The position numbers and the translations under genes are program-made. From NCBI RefSeq assembly GCF_030372275.1, contig NZ_JAUDDJ010000016.1: a stretch of DNA of 60,221 nucleotides; one strand, given 5' to 3'. The notes below the pieces were generated by a model. The model made no database searches. It saw only the letters and a program-made list of their open reading frames with translations, and was not told the DNA's origin. Positions 1 to 7,043 of the stretch are shown here, one piece after another. This DNA is from Lawsonibacter sp900766145 (GTDB taxonomy: Bacteria > Bacillota > Clostridia > Oscillospirales > Oscillospiraceae). Every line of letters starts with the position of its first letter. The first letter of the stretch is position 1.

Positions 1-241
1 CCACAGGAGGTCTGCCGGGGTACACCTGTTCGTAGAGGTCATTCATAGACACGGTAGGCAGATAGGCCGGGTCATTGACCCGGCTTATCTGCCGCAGGAT
101 TTCCTCCAAATCTCTTTCCGGGGGCTTGTGTTCTGTCACGCCCTCTGCTATACTTTGGTTAGGTTTTTGTGAGAGCGACTGTCCCCCGTCTGCGCCAACA
201 GGCGGATATGGGGCAGTCGTTTTCTCTTGCAATCTATCCAT
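1..241 (-). CDS. AAA/RepA-like ATPase of the mobile element, N-terminus only
   Basis: Only the first 80 residues are inside the window; the gene continues past base 1. It begins at an ATG at 241-239, three bases after the stop of the preceding gene, so it belongs to the integrase operon. The visible part is a polar leader with a region ending VYPGRPPV, which resembles the segment just before the Walker A domain in RepA/RecA-like ATPases of Clostridia integrative elements. No Walker motif is visible here, so the family call is inference from this N-terminus and from the context. Confidence 0.4.
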   Translation of the reverse strand, partial: MDRLQEKTTAPYPPVGADGGQSLSQKPNQSIAEGVTEHKPPERDLEEILRQISRVNDPAYLPTVSMNDLYEQVYPGRPPV

Positions 242-244
242 CTA

Positions 245-565
245 TCAATCCTCCCTCATGCCGTCCATGATGGCGGCGATCAGCCGGATGGTGTCCAGCA
301 ACTCCCCATCCACGCCATTCCCGGCCTCGATACGCTCCAGTTCTTCCAGAACGGCGGCCAGCTCGTTCCGCAGGGCCTTATACACCCTGGGGTTGCCCTG
401 TACCACCACATCCCGGCACAGCAGCCGTCGGGTGATGTAGTCCTGTTTGGTAAGGCCGGAGAGCCGCACAGCGGTTTCAATTTCCCTGTCCTCATCCGGG
501 GACACCCGGAAAGCCACAGTTTTGTTTCTCCAGCGGTTGTGTCGGTCAAGATTTTTCACTGACAT
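245..565 (-). CDS. Ribbon-helix-helix mobilisation/accessory protein
   Basis: A 106-residue protein. Residues ~14-50 (RNKTVAFRVSPDEDREIE, then a helix with SGLTKQDYI) look like a CopG/Arc-type ribbon-helix-helix DNA-binding domain, as in MobC-type relaxosome accessory proteins and small regulators of integrative elements. The C-terminal half is predicted helical and charged. The ATG follows the integrase stop by three bases and the stop lies three bases before the ATPase start, so the genes are translationally coupled. The DNA-binding fold is well supported; whether it acts in transfer or in regulation is not. Confidence 0.6.
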   Translation of the reverse strand: MSVKNLDRHNRWRNKTVAFRVSPDEDREIETAVRLSGLTKQDYITRRLLCRDVVVQGNPRVYKALRNELAAVLEELERIEAGNGVDGELLDTIRLIAAIMDGMRED

Positions 566-568
566 GAT

Positions 569-1645
569 TTAGGCCCCCTTTCGCTCCATGTCCAGTTTGT
601 CCGCCATCTCCGCCTGCCGGGTGGGGAACAGGTGGGCGTAGCGGTAGGTAATATCAATGCTTTCATGTCCCACCCGGTCAGCGATTGCCAGGGCCGTAAA
701 GCCCATGTCAATGAGCAGCGAAATGTGGGAGTGCCTCAGGTCGTGTATTCTGATCCGCTTTACCCCGGCCTCTTTCGCACCCCTGTCCATCTCCCGGTGG
801 AGGTAGGATTTTGTCACCGTGAAAATGCGGTCGGTGGGCTTCACCCCATACAGGCTCTTGATATAGTCTCGCATTTCTTCACAGAGGAAAGCGGGCATTT
901 GAATGACCCGGTTGCTCTTAGGGGTCTTGGGGTCGGTAATCACATCCTTGCCCTTAATCCGCTGGTAGGACTTGGAGATGGTGACGGTCTGTTTCTCAAA
1001 GTCGAAGTCGCCAGGAGTGAGGGCCAGCAGCTCCCCCTCCCGGACGCCGCACCAGTAGAGCATTTCAAAGGCGTAATAGGAAAGGGGCTTGTCCATCATG
1101 GCCTCGGCGAATTTCAGATACTCCGCCTTTGTCCAGAACAGCATTTCCCGTCCCTTTGGCTTTCCCATATTGCCCGCCTGGGCAGCGGGATTGACCTTTA
1201 GATTGTAGTGCCGTACCGCATGGTTGAACACGGCGCTCAACTGATTGTGCAGCGTTTTTAAGTACACCGGAGAGTAGGGCTTGCCGTTCTTGTCCCGGTA
1301 ACCCAGCATTTCATTCTGCCAGGCGATGACCTCCTTGGAGTGAATGTCGCACATCTTCCGCTTGCCGAAGTACGGCACCAACTTCTTGTAGAGGATATGC
1401 TCTTTCGTCCCCCAGGTGTTTTCCTTGATACGGCCTTTCATGTCCGCCACATAGACAGCCACGAAGTTTTCAAAGGTCATTTCCAGGTCGGCGGTCTGTT
1501 GTTGCAGGAATGTCCGCTCCCACTCCAGAGCCTCCCGCTTGGTGGGAAAGCCCCGTTTCATTTTCTTTACTTTCTTGCCCGTCCAGTCCTCGTAGTAAAA
1601 GGACGCATACCATGTGCCCTTTGCCTTGTCTTTGTATGCCGGCAT
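569..1645 (-). CDS. int: Tyrosine recombinase (integrase)
   Basis: Site-specific integrase of 358 residues that would insert and excise the element. The N-terminus (MPAYKDKAKGTWYASF...) is an AP2-like arm-DNA-binding domain, followed by a SAM-like core-binding domain at ~60-160 and the catalytic domain. Catalytic signatures are visible: Arg in CGVREGELL, HDLRHSH (His and second Arg), GHE, and the nucleophilic Tyr in TYRYAH. I chose the internal ATG at 1645 because AAGGAGG lies eight bases upstream of it; an in-frame start 36 bases earlier has no such site. It sits between an excisionase-like gene and element genes, close to the guaA 3' end, which is the likely target. Confidence 0.93.
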   Translation of the reverse strand: MPAYKDKAKGTWYASFYYEDWTGKKVKKMKRGFPTKREALEWERTFLQQQTADLEMTFENFVAVYVADMKGRIKENTWGTKEHILYKKLVPYFGKRKMCDIHSKEVIAWQNEMLGYRDKNGKPYSPVYLKTLHNQLSAVFNHAVRHYNLKVNPAAQAGNMGKPKGREMLFWTKAEYLKFAEAMMDKPLSYYAFEMLYWCGVREGELLALTPGDFDFEKQTVTISKSYQRIKGKDVITDPKTPKSNRVIQMPAFLCEEMRDYIKSLYGVKPTDRIFTVTKSYLHREMDRGAKEAGVKRIRIHDLRHSHISLLIDMGFTALAIADRVGHESIDITYRYAHLFPTRQAEMADKLDMERKGA

Positions 1646-1658
1646 TGTGGTTCCCTCC

Positions 1659-1847
1659 TTATTGTCTGTCCCGCAGCCCATAGAATTTTTCCTCGAAGTA
1701 GCGCCTGCTTACCCGTCCGGGAATGGTGAGAAAGCCTTTTTTCTTCAGCTCCTCGTTCATCTCCCGCACCAGCTTGTAGGCGTAGGGCTTGGAAATGCCC
1801 AGCTCCCTGGCGACCTCCTCTGCTCTCACAAACAGCTCCTTTTCCAT
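1659..1847 (-). CDS. Excisionase-like small HTH protein
   Basis: A 62-residue basic protein. Residues ~6-35 (FVRAEEVARELGISKPYAYKLVREM) form a winged helix-turn-helix of the excisionase/MerR-like type, and the C-terminal part (GRVSRRYFEEKFYG) is the usual wing. AAGGAGGT lies eight bases before the chosen ATG. It is directly upstream of int and shares its promoter, as recombination directionality factors commonly do. It could also simply regulate int; sequence alone does not separate the two roles. Confidence 0.7.
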   Translation of the reverse strand: MEKELFVRAEEVARELGISKPYAYKLVREMNEELKKKGFLTIPGRVSRRYFEEKFYGLRDRQ

Positions 1848-1869
1848 GGTCAGCACCTCCTTATTTTAG

Positions 1870-1954
1870 TTTCGCAAATATGTTAATGTCACCATCTTCA
1901 TTATACATTAACATAAGTGTTAATGTCAAGAATTTATTTCGCATTTTTGTTAAA
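1870..1954. repeat. Operator-like repeats in the int/regulator intergenic region
   Basis: Two direct copies of TTTCGCA followed by NNTNTGTTAA occur at 1870-1886 and 1937-1953. TGTTAATGTCA occurs at 1881-1891 and 1918-1928. An inverted pair, CATTAAC (1906-1912) and GTTAATG (1919-1925), lies exactly between the -35 and -10 boxes of the int promoter. The layout suits binding by the XRE protein encoded at 2014 or by the excisionase-like protein. Confidence 0.6.
1900..1929 (-). promoter_or_regulatory. Sigma-A promoter for the xis-int operon
   Basis: On the minus strand a perfect TTGACA (1924-1929) and a perfect TATAAT (1900-1905) are separated by 18 bases. The spacer holds the inverted TTAACA/TGTTAA pair, so a bound repressor would block polymerase directly. 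Confidence 0.75.
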
Positions 1955-1961
1955 GATTATC

Positions 1962-1990
1962 TTGCATCTTTCGCTTTTTTGCGCTATACT
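1962..1990 (+). promoter_or_regulatory. Sigma-A promoter for the XRE regulator
   Basis: TTGCAT (1962-1967) and TATACT (1985-1990) with a 17-base spacer, 24 bases before the ATG at 2014. It diverges from the int promoter across the repeat region. Confidence 0.6.
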
Positions 1991-2013
1991 ATTGGCAAAG
2001 GCGGTGGGATATT

Positions 2014-2571
2014 ATGACAGTCGGAGACAAGATAAAGAAAATCCGCACCTTTCGAGGCATGACACAAAAGGAATTGGGGCTTGCTATCGGCTTTGAGGAA
2101 AAGGGAGCGGACAACCGGATCGCCCAGTATGAGACGAATTACCGTGTTCCGAAACGGGAACTGCTGGACAAGATGGCCGAGGCGCTGCGGGTAGACCGCC
2201 AGAACTTCTACACCATCGCCCCCGGCTCTGCCGAGGACTTCATGCGGACATTCTTCTGGCTGGACGAGGACAGCCCTGGCGCTATCCGCCTGTTCCAACT
2301 TGTCCGCAATCCGGGCAGAGCAGGGGCCGCTGATGATACCGCTGTACGGTACAATGATAGCGATGACTGGCCCGCACACCCTCCCGTGGGTATGTACTTC
2401 CAGTATGGCCTTGTGGACGAGTTCATGCGGGAATGGCTTTTTCGTCAGCAGGAGTTACACGCCGGGGAGATCACCAGGGAAGAGTATTTTGAATGGAAAC
2501 TCAACTGGCCCCATACCTGCGACGATGGCCTGGAAAGCGAATATTATATCCCTTGGCGGAAAAATAAATAA
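2014..2571 (+). CDS. XRE-family regulator of the element
   Basis: A 185-residue protein with an N-terminal Cro/CI-type helix-turn-helix (residues ~4-65, including MTQKELGLAIGF and the ISRYE-like RIAQYETNYRVP). The remaining ~120 residues are acidic and aromatic-rich, with no domain I recognise; they may sense a signal or oligomerise. It is transcribed away from xis-int across a repeat-rich operator region, the usual arrangement for a repressor of excision. A strong terminator follows directly. DNA binding is well supported; the target is inferred from position. Confidence 0.8.
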   Translation: MTVGDKIKKIRTFRGMTQKELGLAIGFEEKGADNRIAQYETNYRVPKRELLDKMAEALRVDRQNFYTIAPGSAEDFMRTFFWLDEDSPGAIRLFQLVRNPGRAGAADDTAVRYNDSDDWPAHPPVGMYFQYGLVDEFMREWLFRQQELHAGEITREEYFEWKLNWPHTCDDGLESEYYIPWRKNK

Positions 2572-2630
2572 GACAAGCAAAAAAACCGCCCTGCTGAATT
2601 TGTCGTTCAGCAGGGCGGTTTTGCTTGTCC
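2572..2630. terminator. Long hairpin terminator after the XRE gene
   Basis: A near-perfect stem (GACAAGCAA...CCGCCCTGCTGAA pairing with TTCAGCAGGGCGG...TTGCTTGTC) around a seven-base loop, with A/T runs that can act on either strand. It insulates the element end from guaA. Confidence 0.85.
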
Positions 2631-2671
2631 TTTTGGGATTTTTCTCTTGAGAATACCGGGCGGACACAAAT

Positions 2672-2699
2672 AGTATCAATCCAGTATCAAGAGCAGTAT
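2672..2699 (+). repeat. Tandem AGTATCAA repeats, candidate integrase arm sites
   Basis: AGTATCAA occurs at 2672-2679 and 2683-2690, exactly 11 bases apart, followed by a partial copy AGTAT at 2695-2699. One-turn spacing close to a recombination junction is typical of sites bound by the arm domain of tyrosine integrases. Confidence 0.5.
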
Positions 2700-2744
2700 G
2701 GACGGGCAAAAAAGCCTGTATTCATGCGGGTTTTCGCCGTTTCG

Positions 2745-2760
2745 AGCGTCATTCCCACTC
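2745..2760. other. att: Candidate attachment site at the guaA 3' end
   Basis: The last codons of guaA (GAGTGGGAATGA on the minus strand) lie at the boundary between chromosomal genes and the integrase module. The guaA 3' end is a known insertion target for integrative elements. The matching direct repeat would be beyond base 1, so the core cannot be proved from this window. Confidence 0.4.
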
Positions 2761-4038
2761 GATGGTCCCTGTGGGCTTCGGCGTGAGATCATAGAGCACC
2801 CGGTTGACCCCCTTCACCTCGTGGGTAATGCGGTCAGTAATGTGCTGGAGCAGAGCAAAGGGCACGTCCTCCACCGTAGCGGTCATGGCGTCCACCGTGT
2901 TCACGGCCCGGATGATGACCGGCCACTCGTCAGCCCGCACGCCGTCCCGCACACCCACGCTCTTGATGTCGGGGATGGCGGTAAAGTACTGCCAAACCTT
3001 GCCCTCCAGACCGTTCTTGGCAAACTCCTCCCGGAGAATGGCGTCGGACTCCCGCACCGCCTCCAGGCGGTCCCGGGTGATGGCACCCAGGCAGCGCACG
3101 CCCAGACCAGGGCCGGGGAAGGGCTGACGGTAGACCATGCTGTCGGGCAGGCCCAGAGCCTTGCCGCAGGCGCGCACCTCGTCCTTGAAGAGCATCTTCA
3201 GAGGCTCCACCAGTTCAAAGTCCAGGTCCTCAGGCAGGCCGCCCACGTTGTGGTGGCTCTTTACTGCCTTCACGGTCTTGGTGCCCGACTCGATGATGTC
3301 GGGGTAGATAGTGCCCTGACCCAGGAAGGAGATGCCCTCCAGTTTCCGGGCCTCCTCCTCAAAGACACGGATAAACTCCCCGCCGATGATCTTACGCTTC
3401 TGCTCCGGGTCGCTGACCCCGGCCAGCTTATCCAGGAAGCGGTCCACCGCGTCCACATAGACCAGATTAGCGTCCATCTCATCCCGGAATACCTTGACCA
3501 CCTGCTCAGGCTCGCCCTTGCGGAGCAGGCCGTGGTTCACATGCACGCAGGTAAGCTGCTTGCCGATGGCCTTGATGAGCAGGGCGGCCACCACGGAGGA
3601 ATCCACACCGCCGCTGAGGGCCAACAGCACCTTCTTGTCCCCTACCTGGCGGCGAATGAGCTCCACCTGATCGGCGATGAAGTTTTCCATATTCCAGTTG
3701 GGCTCGGCCTGACACAGACCAAACACGAAGTTGGCCAGAGCCTCTTTCCGGTCCGCCTCGTCCTCGGGCCAGCCTACCTCGCCCTTGTGGTCCACCAGCA
3801 GCACAGGCAGCTCACAGTTGTAGATTTCGGTGGATACATCGATCTCTACGCCGTCTACCACCCGGTTAGGGCCGCCGTTGACGATGATACCCTTCACATT
3901 GGGCAGCGCATGCACCTGCTCCAAGGTAATGTCGTGGGGATGGATCTCGCTGTACACGCCCAGGGAACGAATTTCCCGGGCCAGACGGGGATTCTCCTGG
4001 CTGCCCAGGTCCAGAACAAGGATCATATCCTGCTTCAT
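2749..4038 (-). CDS. guaA: GMP synthase with a truncated glutaminase domain
   Basis: Makes GMP from XMP, ATP and an ammonia source. At 429 residues it is ~80-90 shorter than usual GuaA (about 510-525). The ATP-pyrophosphatase half is complete: SGGVDS PP-loop at residues 142-147, then the conserved GGLPED and PFPGPGLG blocks and the C-terminal TIEWE. The N-terminal class I amidotransferase domain starts normally (MILVLDLGSQE...) but after ELPVL (residue ~80) it jumps to NFVFG (residue ~103). The stretch that carries the catalytic Cys (GICYGMQ block) and the His-Glu pair is absent. I infer an enzyme that uses free ammonia or a separate glutaminase. The reading frame is intact and the RBS (AGGAGG) is good, so it is unlikely to be a pseudogene. 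Confidence 0.9.
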   Translation of the reverse strand: MKQDMILVLDLGSQENPRLAREIRSLGVYSEIHPHDITLEQVHALPNVKGIIVNGGPNRVVDGVEIDVSTEIYNCELPVLLVDHKGEVGWPEDEADRKEALANFVFGLCQAEPNWNMENFIADQVELIRRQVGDKKVLLALSGGVDSSVVAALLIKAIGKQLTCVHVNHGLLRKGEPEQVVKVFRDEMDANLVYVDAVDRFLDKLAGVSDPEQKRKIIGGEFIRVFEEEARKLEGISFLGQGTIYPDIIESGTKTVKAVKSHHNVGGLPEDLDFELVEPLKMLFKDEVRACGKALGLPDSMVYRQPFPGPGLGVRCLGAITRDRLEAVRESDAILREEFAKNGLEGKVWQYFTAIPDIKSVGVRDGVRADEWPVIIRAVNTVDAMTATVEDVPFALLQHITDRITHEVKGVNRVLYDLTPKPTGTIEWE

Positions 4039-4095
4039 CGGTTTTCCTCCTGCATCTTTTTCTCTGCCGCAGCGGGGCAGGCGATATCTGGGCTT

Positions 4096-4125
4096 ATTTT
4101 ATCACACCACACCCTTCCCCTACAA
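4096..4125 (-). promoter_or_regulatory. Possible guaA promoter
   Basis: On the minus strand TTGTAG (4120-4125) and TAAAAT (4096-4101) are 18 bases apart, 58 bases upstream of the guaA start. Only moderately close to consensus. Confidence 0.4.
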
Positions 4126-4143
4126 TCCCGAATTTTCCACCGA

Positions 4144-4172
4144 TTGATTCCCAGCCGAGAACATGGTACAAT
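4144..4172 (+). promoter_or_regulatory. Sigma-A promoter of the GTPase-nuclease fusion
   Basis: TTGATT (4144-4149) and TACAAT (4167-4172) with a 17-base spacer, 32 bases before the start at 4204. The 5' leader would be short, so no attenuator is visible. Confidence 0.6.
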
Positions 4173-4203
4173 TTTGATACTTGAATAAGCAAGGATGTTG
4201 CAC

Positions 4204-6885
4204 ATGGACGAAAGACAACTTTCCGTGGGTCTGCTGGCCCATGTTGACGCAGGGAAAACCACGCTGTCGGAGGCCCTGCTCTATCGGGGCGGGCGGCTGC
4301 GCAAGCTGGGCCGGGTGGACCACCAGGACGCTTTTCTGGACACTGACCGGCAGGAGCGGGAGCGGGGCATCACCATTTTTTCCAAACAGGCGGTATTGCC
4401 TCTGAACGGGCTCACCCTCACCCTGCTGGACACGCCGGGACACGTGGACTTCTCCACCGAGATGGAGCGCACCCTCCAGGTGCTGGACTACGCCATTCTG
4501 GTGATCAGCGGCACCGACGGGGTCCAGGGCCACACCCGCACCCTGTGGCAGCTGCTGGCCCGCTACCATATTCCCACCTTTCTCTTTATCAACAAGATGG
4601 ACCTGCCCGGCACCGGACGGCATGAGCTTCTGGATAAGCTGAAGGCCGCTTTCGGAGAGGGCTGTGTGGACTTTGATCCCGCCCAGGACCGGGACGAATT
4701 TTCCGAAAATGTTGCGGTGTGCGATGAGGGGATTTTAGAGCGGTATCTGGAGTCCGGGACCCTGGACGACCGGGACATCGTCTCCCTCATCCGCCACCGG
4801 AAGGTATTTCCCTGCTACTTTGGCTCTGCTTTGAAGTTGGAGGGAGTGGATGAGCTGCTGGAAGGGCTGGAGCGCTACACCGCCTCTCCCCTCTATCCCC
4901 AGGAGTTCGGTGCCCGGGTATTCAAAATCGCACGGGACCCCCAGGGCGGCCGTCTCACCTACCTGAAGGTCACCGGCGGCTGTTTAAAAGTGAAGGATCT
5001 GCTCACCAACCAGCGCCCCGACGGAAGCCTCCCGCCCGACCAGGTTTGGCAGGAGAAAGCCGACCAGCTGCGCATCTACTCCGGCGCCCAGTTCCAGGCG
5101 GTGGACCGGGCCCCGGCAGGGACGGTATGTGCCGTTACCGGCCTGAGCCGCACCTTCCCCGGCCAGGGGTTAGGTTTTGAGGGTGCCTCTCCCCTGCCTA
5201 TGCTGGAGCCAGTACTCACCTACCAGGTGGAGCTCCCCGAGGGGGCCAACGTCCACACGGCCTTGAAACAGCTCAGTCAGCTGGAGGAGGAGGACCCCCA
5301 GCTCCACGTGGCCTGGGACGAGCACAGCCGGGAAATCCACCTGCAGCTCATGGGCCAGGTCCAGCTGGAGGTACTGAAACAGCTCATTTTTGACCGCTTT
5401 GGCCTGGATGTCACCTTCGGCCAGGGCAGCATCATCTATAAGGAAACGATCTTAGAGCCGGTGGAGGGCGTAGGCCACTTTGAGCCCCTGCGCCACTACG
5501 CCGAGGTCCACCTCCTGCTGGAGCCCGCCCCCCGGGGCAGCGGCCTCCACTTTGACACGGCATGCAGCGAGGACGTGCTGGACCGAAACTGGCAGCGGCT
5601 CATTTTGACCCATTTGATGGAGAAGGAACACCGTGGCGTGCTCACTGGCTCCCCCATCACCGATCTGCGCATTACCCTGCTCACCGGGCGGGCCCACGCC
5701 AAGCACACCGAGGGGGGCGACTTCCGCCAAGCCACCTACCGGGCCGTGCGCCAGGGGCTGAAGATGGCCCAGAGCGTGCTGCTGGAGCCCTGGTATCAGC
5801 TGCGGCTGGAGCTGCCTCAGGAGCAGGTGGGCCGGGCCATGTCCGATGTGCAGCGGATGGGGGGCAGCCTGGAGCTGTCCGAGACCGTGGGGGACCAGTC
5901 CGTCCTCACCGGCTCCGCCCCCGTCTCCCAGGCCCGGGACTATGCCCTGGAGGTGGCCGCCTACACCCGGGGCCAGGGGCGGCTCTTCTGCACCCTGGAC
6001 GGCTACCGCCCCTGCCCCGATCAGCAGGCCGTGGTGGATGCCATCGGCTATGACAGCGACCGGGACGTGGACAACCCCGCTGACTCGGTGTTCTGCGACC
6101 ACGGGGCAGGCTTTGTGGTGAAATGGGATCAGGTACGCCAATATATGCACGTGGACAGCGGCCTGGTCTTTGACGCCCCGGAGCCGGAGGAAACAGAGGT
6201 CCGGCCCGCCGCTCCCCGGAAGGGTTCGGTGTATTCCGGCTCTCTGGAAGCCGACAAGGAGCTCCAGGCCATCTTCGAGCGCACCTACGGCCCCATCAAG
6301 GCCCGTGACCTGCGCCCCCAGCCCAAGCCCCGGAAACGGGATGAGCTACCCGAGTACCAAGCCATCAAAACCCCGGAACAGCTGGGACCCGAGTATCTGC
6401 TGGTGGACGGCTACAACATCATCTTCGCCTGGGACGAGCTGAAAGCCATCGCCCAGGACAATCTGGACGCCGCCCGGCAGCGGCTGATGGACATTTTGGA
6501 AAACTACCAGGGGTTCCGCAAGTGCCAGGTCATCCTGGTCTTTGATGCCTACCGGGTGCCCCGGGGGGTGGGCGAGGTGGTCCACTACCACAACATCCAC
6601 GTGGTGTACACCAAGGAGGCGGAGACCGCGGATGCCTACATCGAGAAGGCCACCTATGAGCTCAGCCGGAAAAAGTACCGGGTGCGGGTGGCCACCTCGG
6701 ACTACGCCGAACAGCTCATCATCCTGGGCCACGGGGCCCTGCGTCTGTCCGCCACCACCTTCCACGCCGAGGTAGAGCAGGCCACGGGAGAGATCTCCGC
6801 TCTGCTGCGGCAGCAGAACAACACCAGTACCCCCTCCCGTCCCATACAGCACGCCATGGAGCGGGCGAAAAGCCGCCGCTCTTGA
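4204..6885 (+). CDS. TetM-like ribosomal GTPase fused to a Rae1/YacP-type NYN ribonuclease
   Basis: An 893-residue two-part protein. Residues ~1-650 follow the TetM/TetO/EF-G plan: P-loop AHVDAGKTT (12-20), GITI switch I, DTPGH (76-80), NKMD (130-133), then domains II-V, including the PITDLRI domain IV block and an LDGYRP stretch near the end. A charged linker (~650-725) leads to an NYN/PIN-like domain (~730-870) closely resembling Bacillus Rae1 (YacP): VDGYN, VFDAY, ETADAYIEK and ATSDY, which supply acidic residues D735, D781, D810 and D833 for metal-dependent RNA cleavage. Rae1 is known to cut mRNA in the ribosomal A site; TetM-type GTPases bind the same region. I infer a ribosome-triggered mRNA cleavage or rescue factor. 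Start chosen at 4204 because AAGGA lies eight bases upstream. It need not confer tetracycline resistance. Confidence 0.9.
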   Translation: MDERQLSVGLLAHVDAGKTTLSEALLYRGGRLRKLGRVDHQDAFLDTDRQERERGITIFSKQAVLPLNGLTLTLLDTPGHVDFSTEMERTLQVLDYAILVISGTDGVQGHTRTLWQLLARYHIPTFLFINKMDLPGTGRHELLDKLKAAFGEGCVDFDPAQDRDEFSENVAVCDEGILERYLESGTLDDRDIVSLIRHRKVFPCYFGSALKLEGVDELLEGLERYTASPLYPQEFGARVFKIARDPQGGRLTYLKVTGGCLKVKDLLTNQRPDGSLPPDQVWQEKADQLRIYSGAQFQAVDRAPAGTVCAVTGLSRTFPGQGLGFEGASPLPMLEPVLTYQVELPEGANVHTALKQLSQLEEEDPQLHVAWDEHSREIHLQLMGQVQLEVLKQLIFDRFGLDVTFGQGSIIYKETILEPVEGVGHFEPLRHYAEVHLLLEPAPRGSGLHFDTACSEDVLDRNWQRLILTHLMEKEHRGVLTGSPITDLRITLLTGRAHAKHTEGGDFRQATYRAVRQGLKMAQSVLLEPWYQLRLELPQEQVGRAMSDVQRMGGSLELSETVGDQSVLTGSAPVSQARDYALEVAAYTRGQGRLFCTLDGYRPCPDQQAVVDAIGYDSDRDVDNPADSVFCDHGAGFVVKWDQVRQYMHVDSGLVFDAPEPEETEVRPAAPRKGSVYSGSLEADKELQAIFERTYGPIKARDLRPQPKPRKRDELPEYQAIKTPEQLGPEYLLVDGYNIIFAWDELKAIAQDNLDAARQRLMDILENYQGFRKCQVILVFDAYRVPRGVGEVVHYHNIHVVYTKEAETADAYIEKATYELSRKKYRVRVATSDYAEQLIILGHGALRLSATTFHAEVEQATGEISALLRQQNNTSTPSRPIQHAMERAKSRRS

Positions 6886-6911
6886 CGGCGCATGTGCTTT
6901 TATGGTATCAT
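6882..6911 (+). promoter_or_regulatory. Promoter of the ECF S component transcript
   Basis: TTGACG (6882-6887) overlaps the stop of the preceding gene; TATCAT (6906-6911) follows after 18 bases. Initiation near 6918 would give a leader of about 125 bases. Confidence 0.6.
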
Positions 6912-6969
6912 AGCAATAATCGCCTGGCAGAAGCCGGCATCTGTTTTGTCCCCGCACTTTCTTGCAATC

Positions 6970-7027
6970 AATACCGCGAAGGTATGTTCCGCCCCGAAGG
7001 GCGAGGCCGCCTTTGCGGTATTTTTTG
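6970..7027 (+). terminator. Leader attenuator in front of the ECF S component gene
   Basis: AATACCGC (6970-6977) pairs with GCGGTATT (7015-7022), enclosing a small GCCC/GGGC hairpin, and is followed by six T residues. It ends just before the RBS at 7031, so transcripts must read through to express the gene. The upstream leader may be a ligand-binding RNA; I do not recognise an aptamer class. Confidence 0.65.
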
Positions 7028-7043
7028 TAAAGGAGTTTTGTTC

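Noticed and set aside
2698..4188. 496-codon frame opposite guaA
   Set aside because: Antisense shadow of guaA; the real gene is clear from conserved motifs.
4195..4203. Upstream ATG for the GTPase-nuclease fusion
   Set aside because: It lies inside the AAGGA ribosome binding site that serves the ATG at 4204.
4204..6885. Tetracycline resistance gene
   Set aside because: The GTPase part resembles TetM, but the C-terminal nuclease fusion, chromosomal setting and divergence argue against a standard resistance gene; resistance cannot be claimed from sequence.
6918..7027. THF or preQ1 riboswitch
   Set aside because: The leader does not show the conserved core I know for either class, so I call only an attenuator.
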